NCBI RefSeq assembly: GCF_900142075.1
Contig: NZ_FQZO01000002.1
Coordinates: 1-64,000 of the forward strand
Reading direction: 5' to 3'
DNA from: Clostridium amylolyticum
GTDB taxonomy: Bacteria; Bacillota; Clostridia; Clostridiales; Clostridiaceae
DNA: 64,000 nucleotides
The position numbers and the translations under genes were made by a program. Of the stretch, positions 17,664 to 25,768 are shown piece after piece. The stretch's first letter is position 1, and each line of letters starts with the position of its first letter. Under the pieces are notes generated by a model. That model searched no databases. It had not been told where the DNA came from and worked only from the letters and a program-made list of their open reading frames with translations.

Positions 17664-18308
17664 TTATTTGTCCTCCTGTAGCCACTTAAGCACAGCTGCA
17701 CCTTTATCTTTATTTTTAGAAAGCGTAACAATTCCGGCTATCTTATCCTCTGTGCTATATCCCATATCCTTTAAAGAGGCATTATCCTTCACACGCACTC
17801 CATAAATTCCTGACTTCACATCTTCGGACCCCTTCTCAATTTTTACAGCATTTTTATCACTTAAATCCAGCTCACTAAAAGAATCTAATATTTCAAACAT
17901 ACCTTGCATAGCAAATCTTTGAAAATTCTTTTCATCTACAATAAAAATATCTATATCACCAGCGGCCACTCTAGCAGATAGCTTCTGCATAGCATAAGGG
18001 TCTATAGAATTTTCAACGCTGCTTGAACCTTTTACTTCGATAAAATCCATATAAGCCTGTTTCTTATCTTCAGGCTCTTCCAATACTATCTTTGTAAGCT
18101 TGTCCTCAAACTCTGCTTTCTTGCTTAAATTTACACCCTCTCCTAGTAAAGTACAGTTAAATACATATTCCGTTTTATTCACATTAGTGTAAATGGTCCA
18201 TGATACTGCTATGATTATAAAAACTCCTACTAATATGTGGATTTTATAGTAATCCCATATGTACTCCATCTTTTCTTTTTTAGACATATGTTTAATTTTA
18301 TCTAGCAT
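17664..18308 (-). CDS. Membrane-anchored protein of unknown family
   Basis: 214 residues: a charged cytoplasmic start containing KKEKMEYIWDYYKIH, one transmembrane helix (about 27-45) and an extracellular domain of some 165 residues with AAGDIDIFIVDEKNFQRFA. Proteins with this Tyr/Trp-rich pre-helix motif are common in clostridia and lack a known function; the outer domain recalls a solute-binding fold. The ATG used lies eight bases after AAGGAG. It is 310 bases downstream of the ABC permease on the same strand and could belong to that exporter's operon, but repeats separate them. Confidence 0.6.
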   Translation of the reverse strand: MLDKIKHMSKKEKMEYIWDYYKIHILVGVFIIIAVSWTIYTNVNKTEYVFNCTLLGEGVNLSKKAEFEDKLTKIVLEEPEDKKQAYMDFIEVKGSSSVENSIDPYAMQKLSARVAAGDIDIFIVDEKNFQRFAMQGMFEILDSFSELDLSDKNAVKIEKGSEDVKSGIYGVRVKDNASLKDMGYSTEDKIAGIVTLSKNKDKGAAVLKWLQEDK

Positions 18309-18368
18309 AAGCATTTCTCCTTACCTTATTCATTAGTAATTTATTATGATAATTACATTATAATACAA

Positions 18369-18396
18369 ATGGCATCCATATGAGTTATTAATTATT
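18369..18396 (+). repeat. Dispersed repeat family 1, copy b
   Basis: Reads ATGGCATCCATATGAGTTAT then TAATTATT; one change in the first 20 bases against copy a. Confidence 0.8.
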
Positions 18397-18420
18397 AAAG
18401 TTATTTTTTACTTACATTAT

Positions 18421-18449
18421 TGGTGCTAGTCACGTGACAAGTGACAAAC
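18421..18449 (+). repeat. Dispersed repeat family 2, copy 1
   Basis: Reads TGGTGCTAGTCACGTGACAA then GTGACAAAC; related copies lie at 25431, 32419 and 52016. Confidence 0.75.
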
Positions 18450-18617
18450 AATAAATTACCTTAACTAGTTCTATTAGTTGAATTGATGGCCTTACTTACA
18501 AGTAAAAAACTCTAGAAAATTATGTTACCTTATTATAAAAAAGCACCACTAACCTCAATAATAGAGTAAAACACATATTCTAGAGTTTAACAAAGATTAT
18601 ATATCAGTTTATGAAAT

Positions 18618-19349
18618 TTATTTATCTAACCCAACTTTATTATAAGTATATGCAAAGCCCACTCCTGCAATTATTATCCAAACCAAGATCACAGCTATAT
18701 TATATGCATATCCTAAGCTAATGGATTCACCCTTAAATATGTTTTCTAACATAATGTTCATGTTGTAATTAGGTAAGAATTCTGCTATTTTTGTTAATGT
18801 TTTATTGAGCCTTGCAAATATTGGTATCATCAATAAAATCATAAGTACAGGCATCCCGATTACTCCCGTAGACATTTGATTAGGAGAAATGATTCCAATT
18901 AAAGCACCAATTTCTATCATGGTAAAAACCACTAAAGTAGTTAATAATATATATATTCCCAAATACTGAGCACTAATTCCAATGATAAAAAATATTGCTA
19001 CATTGGTAATTTGCGAGATTAAAAAAGTTATAATAATCTTACCGGCTAAAAATTCTAAGGGCGACACTCCTGAAAGCATAAGCGTCCTAAGAGTATTTTT
19101 TTCTTTTTCTTCAGCAATAAGCATAGCTACAACAAAGCTAGATACCATAACAAGATTCATGCCCATGCACATAATTAAAATATCTATCTTTGCCAAATGT
19201 CCGTCTATTGTATTTTCTCCAAATATTTTTGAATAAATAATACTAAAAACTATTGGTAACATGCACATGAACAAAACATTCATATTCTTGCCGAAATATT
19301 TTACTTCCTTCTTAAACAATGCATTTACTCTTCTCATTGAAAATTCCAT
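18618..19349 (-). CDS. ABC-2 type exporter permease
   Basis: 243 residues with six transmembrane helices; MLIAEEKEKNTLRTLMLSGV is the typical coupling region of ABC-2 permeases related to bacitracin- and sodium-exporter types. The ATG used lies seven bases after GGGAGGG and overlaps the TAA of the ATPase gene by one base, so the two are translationally coupled. A longer upstream frame belongs to the overlapping ATPase gene. Regulation by the LytTR protein encoded at 20428 is probable. Confidence 0.85.
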   Translation of the reverse strand: MEFSMRRVNALFKKEVKYFGKNMNVLFMCMLPIVFSIIYSKIFGENTIDGHLAKIDILIMCMGMNLVMVSSFVVAMLIAEEKEKNTLRTLMLSGVSPLEFLAGKIIITFLISQITNVAIFFIIGISAQYLGIYILLTTLVVFTMIEIGALIGIISPNQMSTGVIGMPVLMILLMIPIFARLNKTLTKIAEFLPNYNMNIMLENIFKGESISLGYAYNIAVILVWIIIAGVGFAYTYNKVGLDK

Positions 19350-20194
19350 TATAATTCCCTCCCTGTAAGGTTTAAGAATATCTTTTCTAAACTTGGCTCC
19401 ATAGAATGTATCGCCATCAACTGTGCATTTTCCATCCAAGCTTTAATTTTTGAAGCACCTTCTTCATCATTCTTAAGCATAATTTCTTTATCTTTATCTT
19501 TCAAAATTACCTTTATCTCATTAGTGGTATATTTTAGTTTTAAGGCTTCTGGATTTCCTATTTCTACTATCTCACCAGCATTTAAAAATGCTACTCTATC
19601 ACAAAGTTTATCCGCTTCCTCCATGTTATGAGTAGTTAAAAATATGGTAGTTCCTTCTTTATTAAGTTTCCTAAGCAGCCTATGAATTTCTAAAGTTGTG
19701 CCTGGATCTAAAGAGGAAGTAGGTTCATCTAAAAATAGCAGCTTAGGTTTATGAAGCACTGCTCTAGCTACCATAAGCCTTTGTTTCATACCCTTTGAAA
19801 GCTTTTTTGCTTCTTTTTTTGCAGTTTCAATCATGCCTACCTTTTCTAGTATTTCTTCAATATTTTTCTTAGGAACACCATTTATATCTGCATATAGCTT
19901 TAGGTTGTCCCAAACAGACAACCTGTCATATATTCCACTATTATCAGACAGTACTCCAATATTATTAAATATGTGATTTTTATTGGTATGCACATCTTTT
20001 CCAAAAACCTTCACCTCGCCACTAGTTGGAAGTAATTGAGAGGTTAATAGTTTAATAGTAGTAGTTTTTCCAGCTCCACTTGGTCCTAAGAAACCAAAAA
20101 TTTCACCTTCTTTAACATTAAAGGTTAAACTTTTTAATGCAGTGTTTCCTTTGAAATCTTTTCTTATATTCTTCATTGAAATAATATTTTCCAA
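19349..20194 (-). CDS. ABC exporter ATP-binding protein
   Basis: About 281 residues with Walker A (GFLGPSGAGKTTT), signature LSKGMKQRL, Walker B (LLFLDEPTSSLD) and H-loop (LTTHNMEE), and a C-terminal extension of some 70 residues ending in SMEPSLEKIFLNLTGREL, usual for CcmA-type ATPases with an effector tail. The start is taken as TTG (MENIISMKNI) eight to ten bases after AGGAGGAGG; a TTG two codons upstream is an alternative. It pairs with the permease at 18618. Confidence 0.9.
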   Translation of the reverse strand: MENIISMKNIRKDFKGNTALKSLTFNVKEGEIFGFLGPSGAGKTTTIKLLTSQLLPTSGEVKVFGKDVHTNKNHIFNNIGVLSDNSGIYDRLSVWDNLKLYADINGVPKKNIEEILEKVGMIETAKKEAKKLSKGMKQRLMVARAVLHKPKLLFLDEPTSSLDPGTTLEIHRLLRKLNKEGTTIFLTTHNMEEADKLCDRVAFLNAGEIVEIGNPEALKLKYTTNEIKVILKDKDKEIMLKNDEEGASKIKAWMENAQLMAIHSMEPSLEKIFLNLTGREL

Positions 20195-20279
20195 TTTCAA
20201 GCCTCCTCCTGATCTTTTATGACTCAATTATCATACAACTTCAGTATCAAGGCCATAAAACCGCTGTGAAAGGAGCATC

Positions 20280-20354
20280 ATGTTTTCTGAAAGGCTTATT
20301 TTCAAGGTCAATTGGAGCATATATTGTACTAAATGGTGCACCATTTTATGTTAA
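20280..20354 (+). CDS. Candidate small peptide, 24 residues, with its own terminator
   Basis: A reading frame on the strand opposite the ABC genes starts at ATG 20280, four bases after AAAGGAG. It encodes a peptide with an amphipathic start MFSERLIFKVNW and three cysteines near the C-terminus (YCTKWC, ILC). A stem GCACCAT (20338-20344)/ATGGTGC (20376-20382) followed by seven T ends the unit. I see no strong promoter. It may be a small antisense-type or type I toxin-like transcript, or chance; the evidence is thin. Confidence 0.3.
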   Translation: MFSERLIFKVNWSIYCTKWCTILC

Positions 20355-20389
20355 AAGGCTTACCTATTAAGCTAGATGGTGCTTTTTTT
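20338..20389 (+). terminator. Plus-strand terminator between the ATPase and ABC-LytTR genes
   Basis: Stem GCACCAT/ATGGTGC with a 31-base loop and a T7 tract (20383-20389). The left arm overlaps a 16-base perfect palindrome AAATGGTGCACCATTT at 20331-20346. No gene of normal length on this strand explains it. Confidence 0.5.
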
Positions 20390-20427
20390 AATGCTTAGGT
20401 ACATTTTTAATGGCATAATTTAAGCAT

Positions 20428-21444
20428 TTATAATTTTAATATGCTTTTTAAATCTTCTAATCTTCCTTTAGACAAAGGAACAGAACTCTTTACTTTATCA
20501 TCCAAACTTAAACTATAACTATTTCTTGTCCAAGTAATTACCTCTCTAACTCTTTGTAAATTTACAATATAAGACCTATGACATCTGAAAAACCCAAAAT
20601 GTTTTAATCTTTCTTCTAAATCCGTAAGCGAAATATTACAGGGAAACTTGTCCCCTCTAACGTATAAACTACTGATCCCTTGTTCGCTTTCCACATAGTC
20701 AATCTCTGTAGGATCAAACAATAGAATTCTTTCCTCTACCTTAGCCGGGATTTTTTCAATTTTATATGTTTTGTTTGTATATCCTATTTCTTCTTTATGG
20801 TTGTCAATTTCTTCTATGTTATTATTCAGCTCAGACAATCCCTCATCATTTAATCTATAAGCTTTTTCACCAACCATAATAGTGTCCTTAAAAAGCACAG
20901 AAGTAATCATTACTGCAGTTCCCTTAGAACACAGATCTTCAATATTTTCTATTATTATTTTAGCCCCATCCCTATCCATATTGAGAATTGGCTCTTGAAA
21001 TATTAATAGCTTAGGCTCTTTTAATCTTTCTCTGGCAAGGCTTAATCTTCTTTTCTGAGAATAACTTAAGTCCTTTATTACCATGTTACCAATGTCTAGC
21101 AACGCTAATTTTAACATTATCTCTTTATAATCTATTTTTGAATCTAAGAGACTACTAAAAAATTTCATGTACCCATCTATGGTCATTCTCTCATAAAAAG
21201 TCTCTTCCCTAAGTACAACCCCAATGTTATTAATGTTATTTTTAATATACTGAGAATTTTTTATACCTTCTATATATATTTCACCTTTTGCTGGTACTTC
21301 TCTTCCTAAAATCAAGTTCACCAGCAAATCGCTTATATAATTGCTACATTCTATACTTATAGAACTACCTTTATCTACATCAATATCTATATCTTTTATC
21401 ACATTATTTTTCTTCTCTTTGTACAAGCCTCTTATTTTTAGCAT
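20428..21444 (-). CDS. Degenerate ABC ATPase domain fused to LytTR DNA-binding domain
   Basis: 338 residues. Residues 1-205 follow the ABC ATPase fold, but the Walker A region (about 29-42) reads ISIECSNYISDLL with no GxxGxGK, the signature is LSYSQKRRL and Walker B is LLIFQEPIL with Gln in place of the catalytic-site Asp. ATP hydrolysis is therefore doubtful. Residues about 235-338 form a LytTR domain (FFRCHRSYIVNLQRV). This architecture is known in Firmicutes as a regulator of neighbouring ABC transporters. It lies 233 bases upstream of the ATPase and permease genes on the same strand, so it probably controls them and itself. Confidence 0.85.
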   Translation of the reverse strand: MLKIRGLYKEKKNNVIKDIDIDVDKGSSISIECSNYISDLLVNLILGREVPAKGEIYIEGIKNSQYIKNNINNIGVVLREETFYERMTIDGYMKFFSSLLDSKIDYKEIMLKLALLDIGNMVIKDLSYSQKRRLSLARERLKEPKLLIFQEPILNMDRDGAKIIIENIEDLCSKGTAVMITSVLFKDTIMVGEKAYRLNDEGLSELNNNIEEIDNHKEEIGYTNKTYKIEKIPAKVEERILLFDPTEIDYVESEQGISSLYVRGDKFPCNISLTDLEERLKHFGFFRCHRSYIVNLQRVREVITWTRNSYSLSLDDKVKSSVPLSKGRLEDLKSILKL

Positions 21445-21492
21445 ATAAAACTTCCTTCCACAATTTATATGCTAATTTTAACATAAGTTAAA

Positions 21493-21533
21493 GAAAAAAT
21501 AGCAGCTTCCTTTAAAAATTGGAAGCTGCTATT
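21493..21533 (-). terminator. Terminator after serS
   Basis: Arms 21498-21510 (AATAGCAGCTTCC) and 21521-21533 are exact complements; read on the minus strand the stem runs into TTTTTTC. It separates serS from the ABC-LytTR operon. Confidence 0.8.
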
Positions 21534-21637
21534 TCTATTAAAGTATTTTTATGACTTTTGTATACAAATAGTATATTTACTTAATTTGGAATCACCCCTG
21601 GGGCGATTACATTTTATGGAAATATATAAACAGTATT

Positions 21638-22915
21638 TTATTTAATTACTGTCTTACCTCCCATATATGGTTGTAGTGCTTTTGGGATATTTACTGAACC
21701 ATCTGCATTTAAGTTGTTCTCTAAAAATGCAATAAGCATTCTTGGAGGAGCTACTACGGTGTTGTTTAAAGTGTGGGCAAAGTATTTTCCATCTTTGCCA
21801 TCTACTCTGATTTTCAAGCGGCGTGCTTGTGCATCCCCTAAGTTGGAGCAGCTTCCCACCTCAAAGTATTTTTTCTGTCTAGGAGACCAAGCTTCTATAT
21901 CCACTGATTTTACCTTTAAATCTGCTAAATCTCCTGAACAGCACTCTAAAGTTCTAACTGGTATATCTAAAGAACGGAATAGGTCTACTGAATTTTGCCA
22001 TAGCTTATCATACCACATCATGCTGTCCTCTGGATTACATACCACTATCATTTCCTGCTTTTCAAATTGGTGAATTCTATATACTCCTCTTTCTTCAATG
22101 CCATGAGCCCCTTTTTCCTTCCTAAAGCATGGTGAATAGCTGGTTAGGGTTTGAGGTAAGTCCCCTTCTGGCAATATTGTATCAATAAATTTACCAATCA
22201 TGGAATGCTCACTAGTTCCAATTAAATATAAATCTTCCCCTTCTATTTTGTACATCATGGCTTCCATTTCAGCAAAGCTCATAACACCAGTTACTACCTC
22301 GCTGCGGATCATGTAAGGTGGAATGCAGTATGTAAAGCCTCTATCTATCATAAAGTCCCTTGCATAGGAAAGCACTGCAGAATGAAGCCTAGCAATATCT
22401 CCCATTAAATAATAGAATCCGTTTCCTGCAACCCTTCTAGCACTGTCTAAATCAATACCTTTTAATTTTTCCATAATTTCTGTATGGTAAGGAACTTCAA
22501 AGTCAGGTACAAGAGGCTCACCATAACGCTGAACTTCTAAGTTTTCACTATCATCTTTACCTATTGGAACACTAGGGTCAATTATATTTGGAATAACCAA
22601 CATAATATCTTTAACCCTTTTTTCCAGTTCCACTTCCTTATTTTCTAACTCAGCCAATCTTTGTGAATCTGCAGTAACTCTTTTCTTAAGTTCTTCAGCT
22701 TCTTCTCTCTTTTTTTGAGCCATTAAAGCTCCAATTTCCTTGGAAATCTTATTTCTTTCAGCTCTTAAAGTTTCTGCTTCCTGCTTTGCGTTTCTAAGTT
22801 CAACATCTAGCTCAAGTACTTCATCTACCAAGGCAAGCTTACTATCTTGAAACTTATTCCTTATGTTTTGCTTAACTACCTCTGGATTCTGTCTTACAAA
22901 TTTTATGTCTAACAT
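21638..22915 (-). CDS. serS: Seryl-tRNA synthetase
   Basis: 425 residues, full family length. The N-terminal coiled-coil tRNA-binding arm covers about residues 30-105 (rich in Lys/Glu heptads), and the class II core follows with motif 2 (FRKEKGAHGIEERGVYRIHQ), the serine-binding TSEHSMIG and motif 3 (NNTVVAPPRMLIAFLENN). It charges tRNA-Ser with serine in the cytoplasm. A GGAGGG site precedes the ATG, and a T-box leader lies directly upstream, so expression should rise when tRNA-Ser is uncharged. Confidence 0.97.
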   Translation of the reverse strand: MLDIKFVRQNPEVVKQNIRNKFQDSKLALVDEVLELDVELRNAKQEAETLRAERNKISKEIGALMAQKKREEAEELKKRVTADSQRLAELENKEVELEKRVKDIMLVIPNIIDPSVPIGKDDSENLEVQRYGEPLVPDFEVPYHTEIMEKLKGIDLDSARRVAGNGFYYLMGDIARLHSAVLSYARDFMIDRGFTYCIPPYMIRSEVVTGVMSFAEMEAMMYKIEGEDLYLIGTSEHSMIGKFIDTILPEGDLPQTLTSYSPCFRKEKGAHGIEERGVYRIHQFEKQEMIVVCNPEDSMMWYDKLWQNSVDLFRSLDIPVRTLECCSGDLADLKVKSVDIEAWSPRQKKYFEVGSCSNLGDAQARRLKIRVDGKDGKYFAHTLNNTVVAPPRMLIAFLENNLNADGSVNIPKALQPYMGGKTVIK

Positions 22916-22970
22916 GTTTTTTCCCTCCTACAATAAATATATATATTATTATTATTTATAACCAAAAAAT

Positions 22971-23215
22971 AAAAAAACCTCCATCCCATATATCCATGGG
23001 ACGGAAGTAATCCGCGTTGCCACCCAAATTGCTGATGTATAAAAATTATCAACCTCTCGAATTAGTATGGTAAAGGATACAAACCTTTGGCTCATCGCCC
23101 TCAGCTCCAAAAGTGGAAAGATTCAACTTTTCACCCATTCACACCACCCATGGGCTCTCTGAAGAAAGTTATAAATCGCAGCTTTTATCATGGCTATTTT
23201 TAATATATAAAATTA
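22971..23215 (-). ncRNA. T-box leader of serS
   Basis: On the minus strand the T-box sequence GGGTGGCAACGCGG lies at 23012-23025, followed by a terminator (CCGTCCCAT paired with ATGGGATGG, then T7 at 22971-22977). Stem I elements upstream include AGAGAGCCCATGGGTGGTG. In the place where the specifier is expected, TCC (23115-23117), a serine codon, is followed by A and CTTTTGGAGCTG. Uncharged tRNA-Ser would stabilise the antiterminator and allow serS transcription. The 5' end is approximate and the specifier is by position only. Confidence 0.9.
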
Positions 23216-23293
23216 TGAATCAATTATATCTAATCTTATACTAACTTTCAAGCTACTTCAATATATAATACATACACTATAAATCAAGTCATA

Positions 23294-23343
23294 TTGACAA
23301 ATAGAAAGAAAATTGTTATCATAAACATACCAACCGTATGTAT
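23294..23343 (+). promoter_or_regulatory. Promoter and TetR operator before the tetR gene
   Basis: TTGACA (23294-23299) and TATCAT (23317-23322) are 17 bases apart. Just downstream, ATACCAACCGTATGTAT (23327-23343) resembles the palindrome before the gene at 24139, so the TetR protein probably represses itself here. Confidence 0.65.
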
Positions 23344-23360
23344 TAAAAAGGAGGAGTTAA

Positions 23361-24002
23361 ATGGCTAGAAATAAATATCCAGAAGTAACTATAAATCGTA
23401 TTTTGGATACTTCCCTTAAACTTTTTATAGTGAAAGGATATGAGCAAACTACTATTCAAGATATAGTTGATAACTTAGGAGACCTTAGCAAAGGTGCTAT
23501 TTATCATCATTTTAGTTCAAAAGAAGATATTTTTGATGCTGTTACTTCAAGAATGTATGAAGAACATAACCCCTTTGATAGTATAAAGGATGATAAATCA
23601 TTAAATGGATTACAAAAACTGAAAAAAGTTTTTGTAAAGTCTATATCTAATAAAGAACAGCAACAGCTATATCGTTCATCACCAACCTTGATGAAAAATC
23701 CTAAATTTCTATCAGGACAGCTCAATCAATGTATTACCTTTTATGCTCCTTTATTACGGAAAGTCATAGAAGAAGGAATTAAAGATGGTTCTATCACCGT
23801 TGACAATTCAAAGGAATTATCTGAAGTGGTAATGCTTTTAATAAATGTATGGTTAAATCCTGCAGTATTTGCTGTTACAAAAGAACAATTTACCAGTAAA
23901 ATCAGCTTTTTAAAAAAATTACTTGATAATATAGGATTACCAGTTATCGATACAGAGATCATGTTGGCACTTAATGGCTTTCGTGATGCAACATTTTCAT
24001 AA
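23361..24002 (+). CDS. TetR/AcrR family transcriptional regulator
   Basis: 213 residues. The N-terminal helix-turn-helix is TTIQDIVDNLGDLSKGAIYH followed by HFSSKEDIFDAV, the standard TetR DNA-binding domain; the remaining helices form the ligand-binding and dimer part. AGGAGGAG precedes the ATG. A clear promoter with an overlapping operator-like palindrome lies upstream, and a closer-to-perfect version precedes the next two genes, so this repressor probably controls itself and the small membrane protein pair. Confidence 0.9.
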   Translation: MARNKYPEVTINRILDTSLKLFIVKGYEQTTIQDIVDNLGDLSKGAIYHHFSSKEDIFDAVTSRMYEEHNPFDSIKDDKSLNGLQKLKKVFVKSISNKEQQQLYRSSPTLMKNPKFLSGQLNQCITFYAPLLRKVIEEGIKDGSITVDNSKELSEVVMLLINVWLNPAVFAVTKEQFTSKISFLKKLLDNIGLPVIDTEIMLALNGFRDATFS

Positions 24003-24060
24003 AGGTTTTATAGCATTAAAATATTCTGCCATAAGAGGCAGCTTATTTTTACGGTTATAC

Positions 24061-24077
24061 ATACCAACGGTTGGTAT
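24061..24077 (+). promoter_or_regulatory. TetR operator before the small membrane protein genes
   Basis: ATACCAACGGTTGGTAT has seven-base inverted arms around CGG. It matches the site before tetR at most positions and lies 62 bases before the ATG at 24139, followed by a TATAGT -10-like sequence. Confidence 0.65.
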
Positions 24078-24138
24078 ATATAGTATAGTATGAATCACCG
24101 ATTGCAATAGCCAAAGTAAATCACATGGAGGTGAAATA

Positions 24139-24327
24139 ATGGAAAATATAAGCACTGGATTTATTGTTGGTACTTCTGTATCAATAATATTGTTAATTAT
24201 AGGCATCATTATCCTGATTTATAGCAGAAACAAAATGGAGAAAAAGAGGTGGGCTTGGATACTGATTGTATTTGGAATTTGTGCTTTAATAAGTGGGGCG
24301 ATAAATTCCGGGATTTTATTAAAATGA
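24139..24327 (+). CDS. Small two-helix membrane protein
   Basis: 62 residues: a first transmembrane helix (about 7-27, GFIVGTSVSIILLIIGIIIL), a short basic loop (RNKMEKKRW) and a second helix ending SGILLK. GGAGGTG precedes the ATG. The family is not recognised. It lies 15 bases before the next gene and behind a TetR operator, so both are probably induced together when the repressor meets its ligand. Confidence 0.65.
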   Translation: MENISTGFIVGTSVSIILLIIGIIILIYSRNKMEKKRWAWILIVFGICALISGAINSGILLK

Positions 24328-24342
24328 TTTGGAGGTAATAGT

Positions 24343-24624
24343 ATGCAAATTTACAATGAAAAACTAATGAAAGGAACAAAAAAATTATCCAAAGAAACTT
24401 TAAGTAAATCAATGGACACTGTAGATAAATTAACTCATCCATCAAAGAGAATATCAAGGATGGGTTCTATTGTTGGTGGAACCGTTGGTGCTGGACTTAT
24501 TCTTATAGGCACAACCTGGTTGTTATCAGGACGTAGTATGAAGGGAATGGGGAGTTTAGTTGCTGGCATTGCAACAGTGGCTTCTAATTCTATAAATATG
24601 AAAAAGAATAAAAAAATAGACTGA
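24343..24624 (+). CDS. Small protein with glycine-rich hydrophobic hairpin
   Basis: 93 residues: a basic, soluble first half (KGTKKLSKETLSKSMDTVDK) and a second half with two hydrophobic, glycine-rich stretches (GSIVGGTVGAGLILIGTTWL, GMGSLVAGIATVAS). GGAGG precedes the ATG. The family is unknown to me. It is the second gene of the TetR-controlled pair and ends at a strong terminator. Confidence 0.6.
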   Translation: MQIYNEKLMKGTKKLSKETLSKSMDTVDKLTHPSKRISRMGSIVGGTVGAGLILIGTTWLLSGRSMKGMGSLVAGIATVASNSINMKKNKKID

Positions 24625-24702
24625 CAAGCAAATGACTTTATAAATTTAAGACATAATATAAGATAGGCACAATTAAACATTTTGCTCCTATCTTTTTTCC
24701 AT

Positions 24703-24737
24703 AACGGCAGCATATGAGTTATTACTTATTGTAATTA
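24703..24737 (+). repeat. Dispersed repeat family 1, copy c
   Basis: Same as copy a but one C shorter after GGCAG; runs directly into the terminator at 24740. Confidence 0.8.
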
Positions 24738-24739
24738 AA

Positions 24740-24783
24740 TGATCACTTTGCTAACAGTTTAGTGAGCAAAGTGATCACTTTTT
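24740..24783. terminator. Bidirectional terminator between convergent genes
   Basis: Arms TGATCACTTTGCT (24740-24752) and AGCAAAGTGATCA (24765-24777) followed by CTTTTT. It serves the small membrane protein pair and possibly the convergent gene at 24789. Confidence 0.75.
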
Positions 24784-24788
24784 AATAG

Positions 24789-25406
24789 TTAATTTTCAAT
24801 TCTATTATTTCTCTTTTTCAATATAAATCTAAATAAAATCACTATAACTGCAAAAAGTAGTATAACTATAGAAAAAATTTCAGTGCTATTTAAATATGAT
24901 TTTTCTTTATGATCTACCTCTCTTTCTGCAATTTGTACAGTAGTAGTTGTGGAAGAAGCAGTTAAATTTTTTTCATCTATTTTCTTTTGTGCTTCAGAAT
25001 ATTTTCCTTCATTAAGATATTTCTCGTACCTAACCACCATATCATGGCGCTCACTTAAAAGCCTTAGGGTTTTATAATCCAGAGAAGTACTTTTAAATAT
25101 CCATAAATCATCAATTTTATTATCCTCTAACAATCTCACTACTATAGAATCTCCAACTTTAGGTTTATCCTCGGTACCATAATACTTATCAAACTTTTTA
25201 ATTTGAATCTGCTTAGTTTCAATCCTTCCCATCATAATAGTAGAAGGCTCTATGCTGTAGGTATCATTTTTAGCACTGGTAATTTTTCCTATAAACAATG
25301 CATTCTGATTACCTAATAATATGCTCTCCGGAATATCCCCTGCATAAGCATTTACGCTAGTAAATAGTAACAGCATAAAAACAATAATAGAAATCTTTTT
25401 TCCCAC
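24789..25406 (-). CDS. Exported, C-terminally anchored protein of unknown function
   Basis: About 205 residues: a signal peptide (KKISIIVFMLLLFTSVNAYA, cleavage after AYA), an extracellular domain with NALFIGKI and VGDSIVVRLLEDN that looks like a small beta-barrel, a linker rich in Thr/Ser, and a C-terminal transmembrane helix followed by KKRNNR. The GTG start lies four bases after GGAGGAGA. An upstream in-frame extension is an artefact of a family 2 repeat. No function can be assigned. Confidence 0.6.
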   Translation of the reverse strand: MGKKISIIVFMLLLFTSVNAYAGDIPESILLGNQNALFIGKITSAKNDTYSIEPSTIMMGRIETKQIQIKKFDKYYGTEDKPKVGDSIVVRLLEDNKIDDLWIFKSTSLDYKTLRLLSERHDMVVRYEKYLNEGKYSEAQKKIDEKNLTASSTTTTVQIAEREVDHKEKSYLNSTEIFSIVILLFAVIVILFRFILKKRNNRIEN

Positions 25407-25430
25407 GGAATCTCCTCCTATACATTTTAT

Positions 25431-25460
25431 ATGGTGCCAGTCACTTGACAAGTGACAATT
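25431..25460 (+). repeat. Dispersed repeat family 2, copy 2
   Basis: Reads ATGGTGCCAGTCACTTGACA then AGTGACAATT; includes the 7-1-7 palindrome TCACTTGACAAGTGA. It lies 25 bases upstream of the gene start at 25406. Confidence 0.75.
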
Positions 25461-25609
25461 AACACTTAAATCTTGGGAATATTATACATATTTAATATAT
25501 ATACGAATTTTCAAGTTATTAATTCACCATAAAAGAAGGCTAAGAACTAATAGTTGTAATATATTATGCTTATTTTCTGCGTAAAATTAATTTCTTATGG
25601 TACATTCAA

Positions 25610-25757
25610 ATCAAGTTATTCTTAGCTTCAGATGGAGTTTGCTTGTAAGGAATACTTACTTCAGCTGAAGCTTAGAAGAACTTATCCAGGAGCTTAACGC
25701 CCATTATCCCACCACTTAAAGAAGCGGGAGTATTAGGGGCGTTAAGCTATCGGATAA
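25610..25757 (+). mobile_element. Composite palindrome-bearing element, most complete copy
   Basis: The 3' part (25682-25757) folds as nested hairpins: TTATCC pairs with GGATAA, GCTTAACGCCC with GGGCGTTAAGC, and an inner stem closes on ACTTAAAGAA. The 5' part (25610-25681) recurs inverted at 51024-51096, and the palindrome recurs at 37887-37961. This looks like the end of an IS200/IS605-type element, a palindrome-associated non-autonomous derivative, or a structured RNA. No transposase is adjacent. The class assignment is inference. Confidence 0.55.
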
Positions 25758-25768
25758 AATATCTCCTT

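Larger units (their letters stand above)
18309..18617. other. Intergenic stretch carrying two dispersed repeats and a long-loop hairpin
   Basis: Holds a family 1 repeat (18369-18396), a family 2 repeat (18421-18449) and eleven-base arms at 18507-18517 and 18578-18588 around a 60-base loop. No gene is seen. Confidence 0.5.

Noticed and set aside
18507..18588. Eleven-base inverted repeat with a 60-base loop as a terminator
   Set aside because: The loop is long and no T tract follows on either strand at the right distance.
20331..20346. Perfect 16-base palindrome as a LytTR binding site
   Set aside because: LytTR sites are usually imperfect direct repeats; half of this palindrome is the left arm of a terminator, which explains it better.
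22971..23215. GC-rich block before serS as a tRNA
   Set aside because: The T-box sequence, terminator and stem I pattern identify a leader RNA; there is no cloverleaf with a CCA-adjacent acceptor stem.
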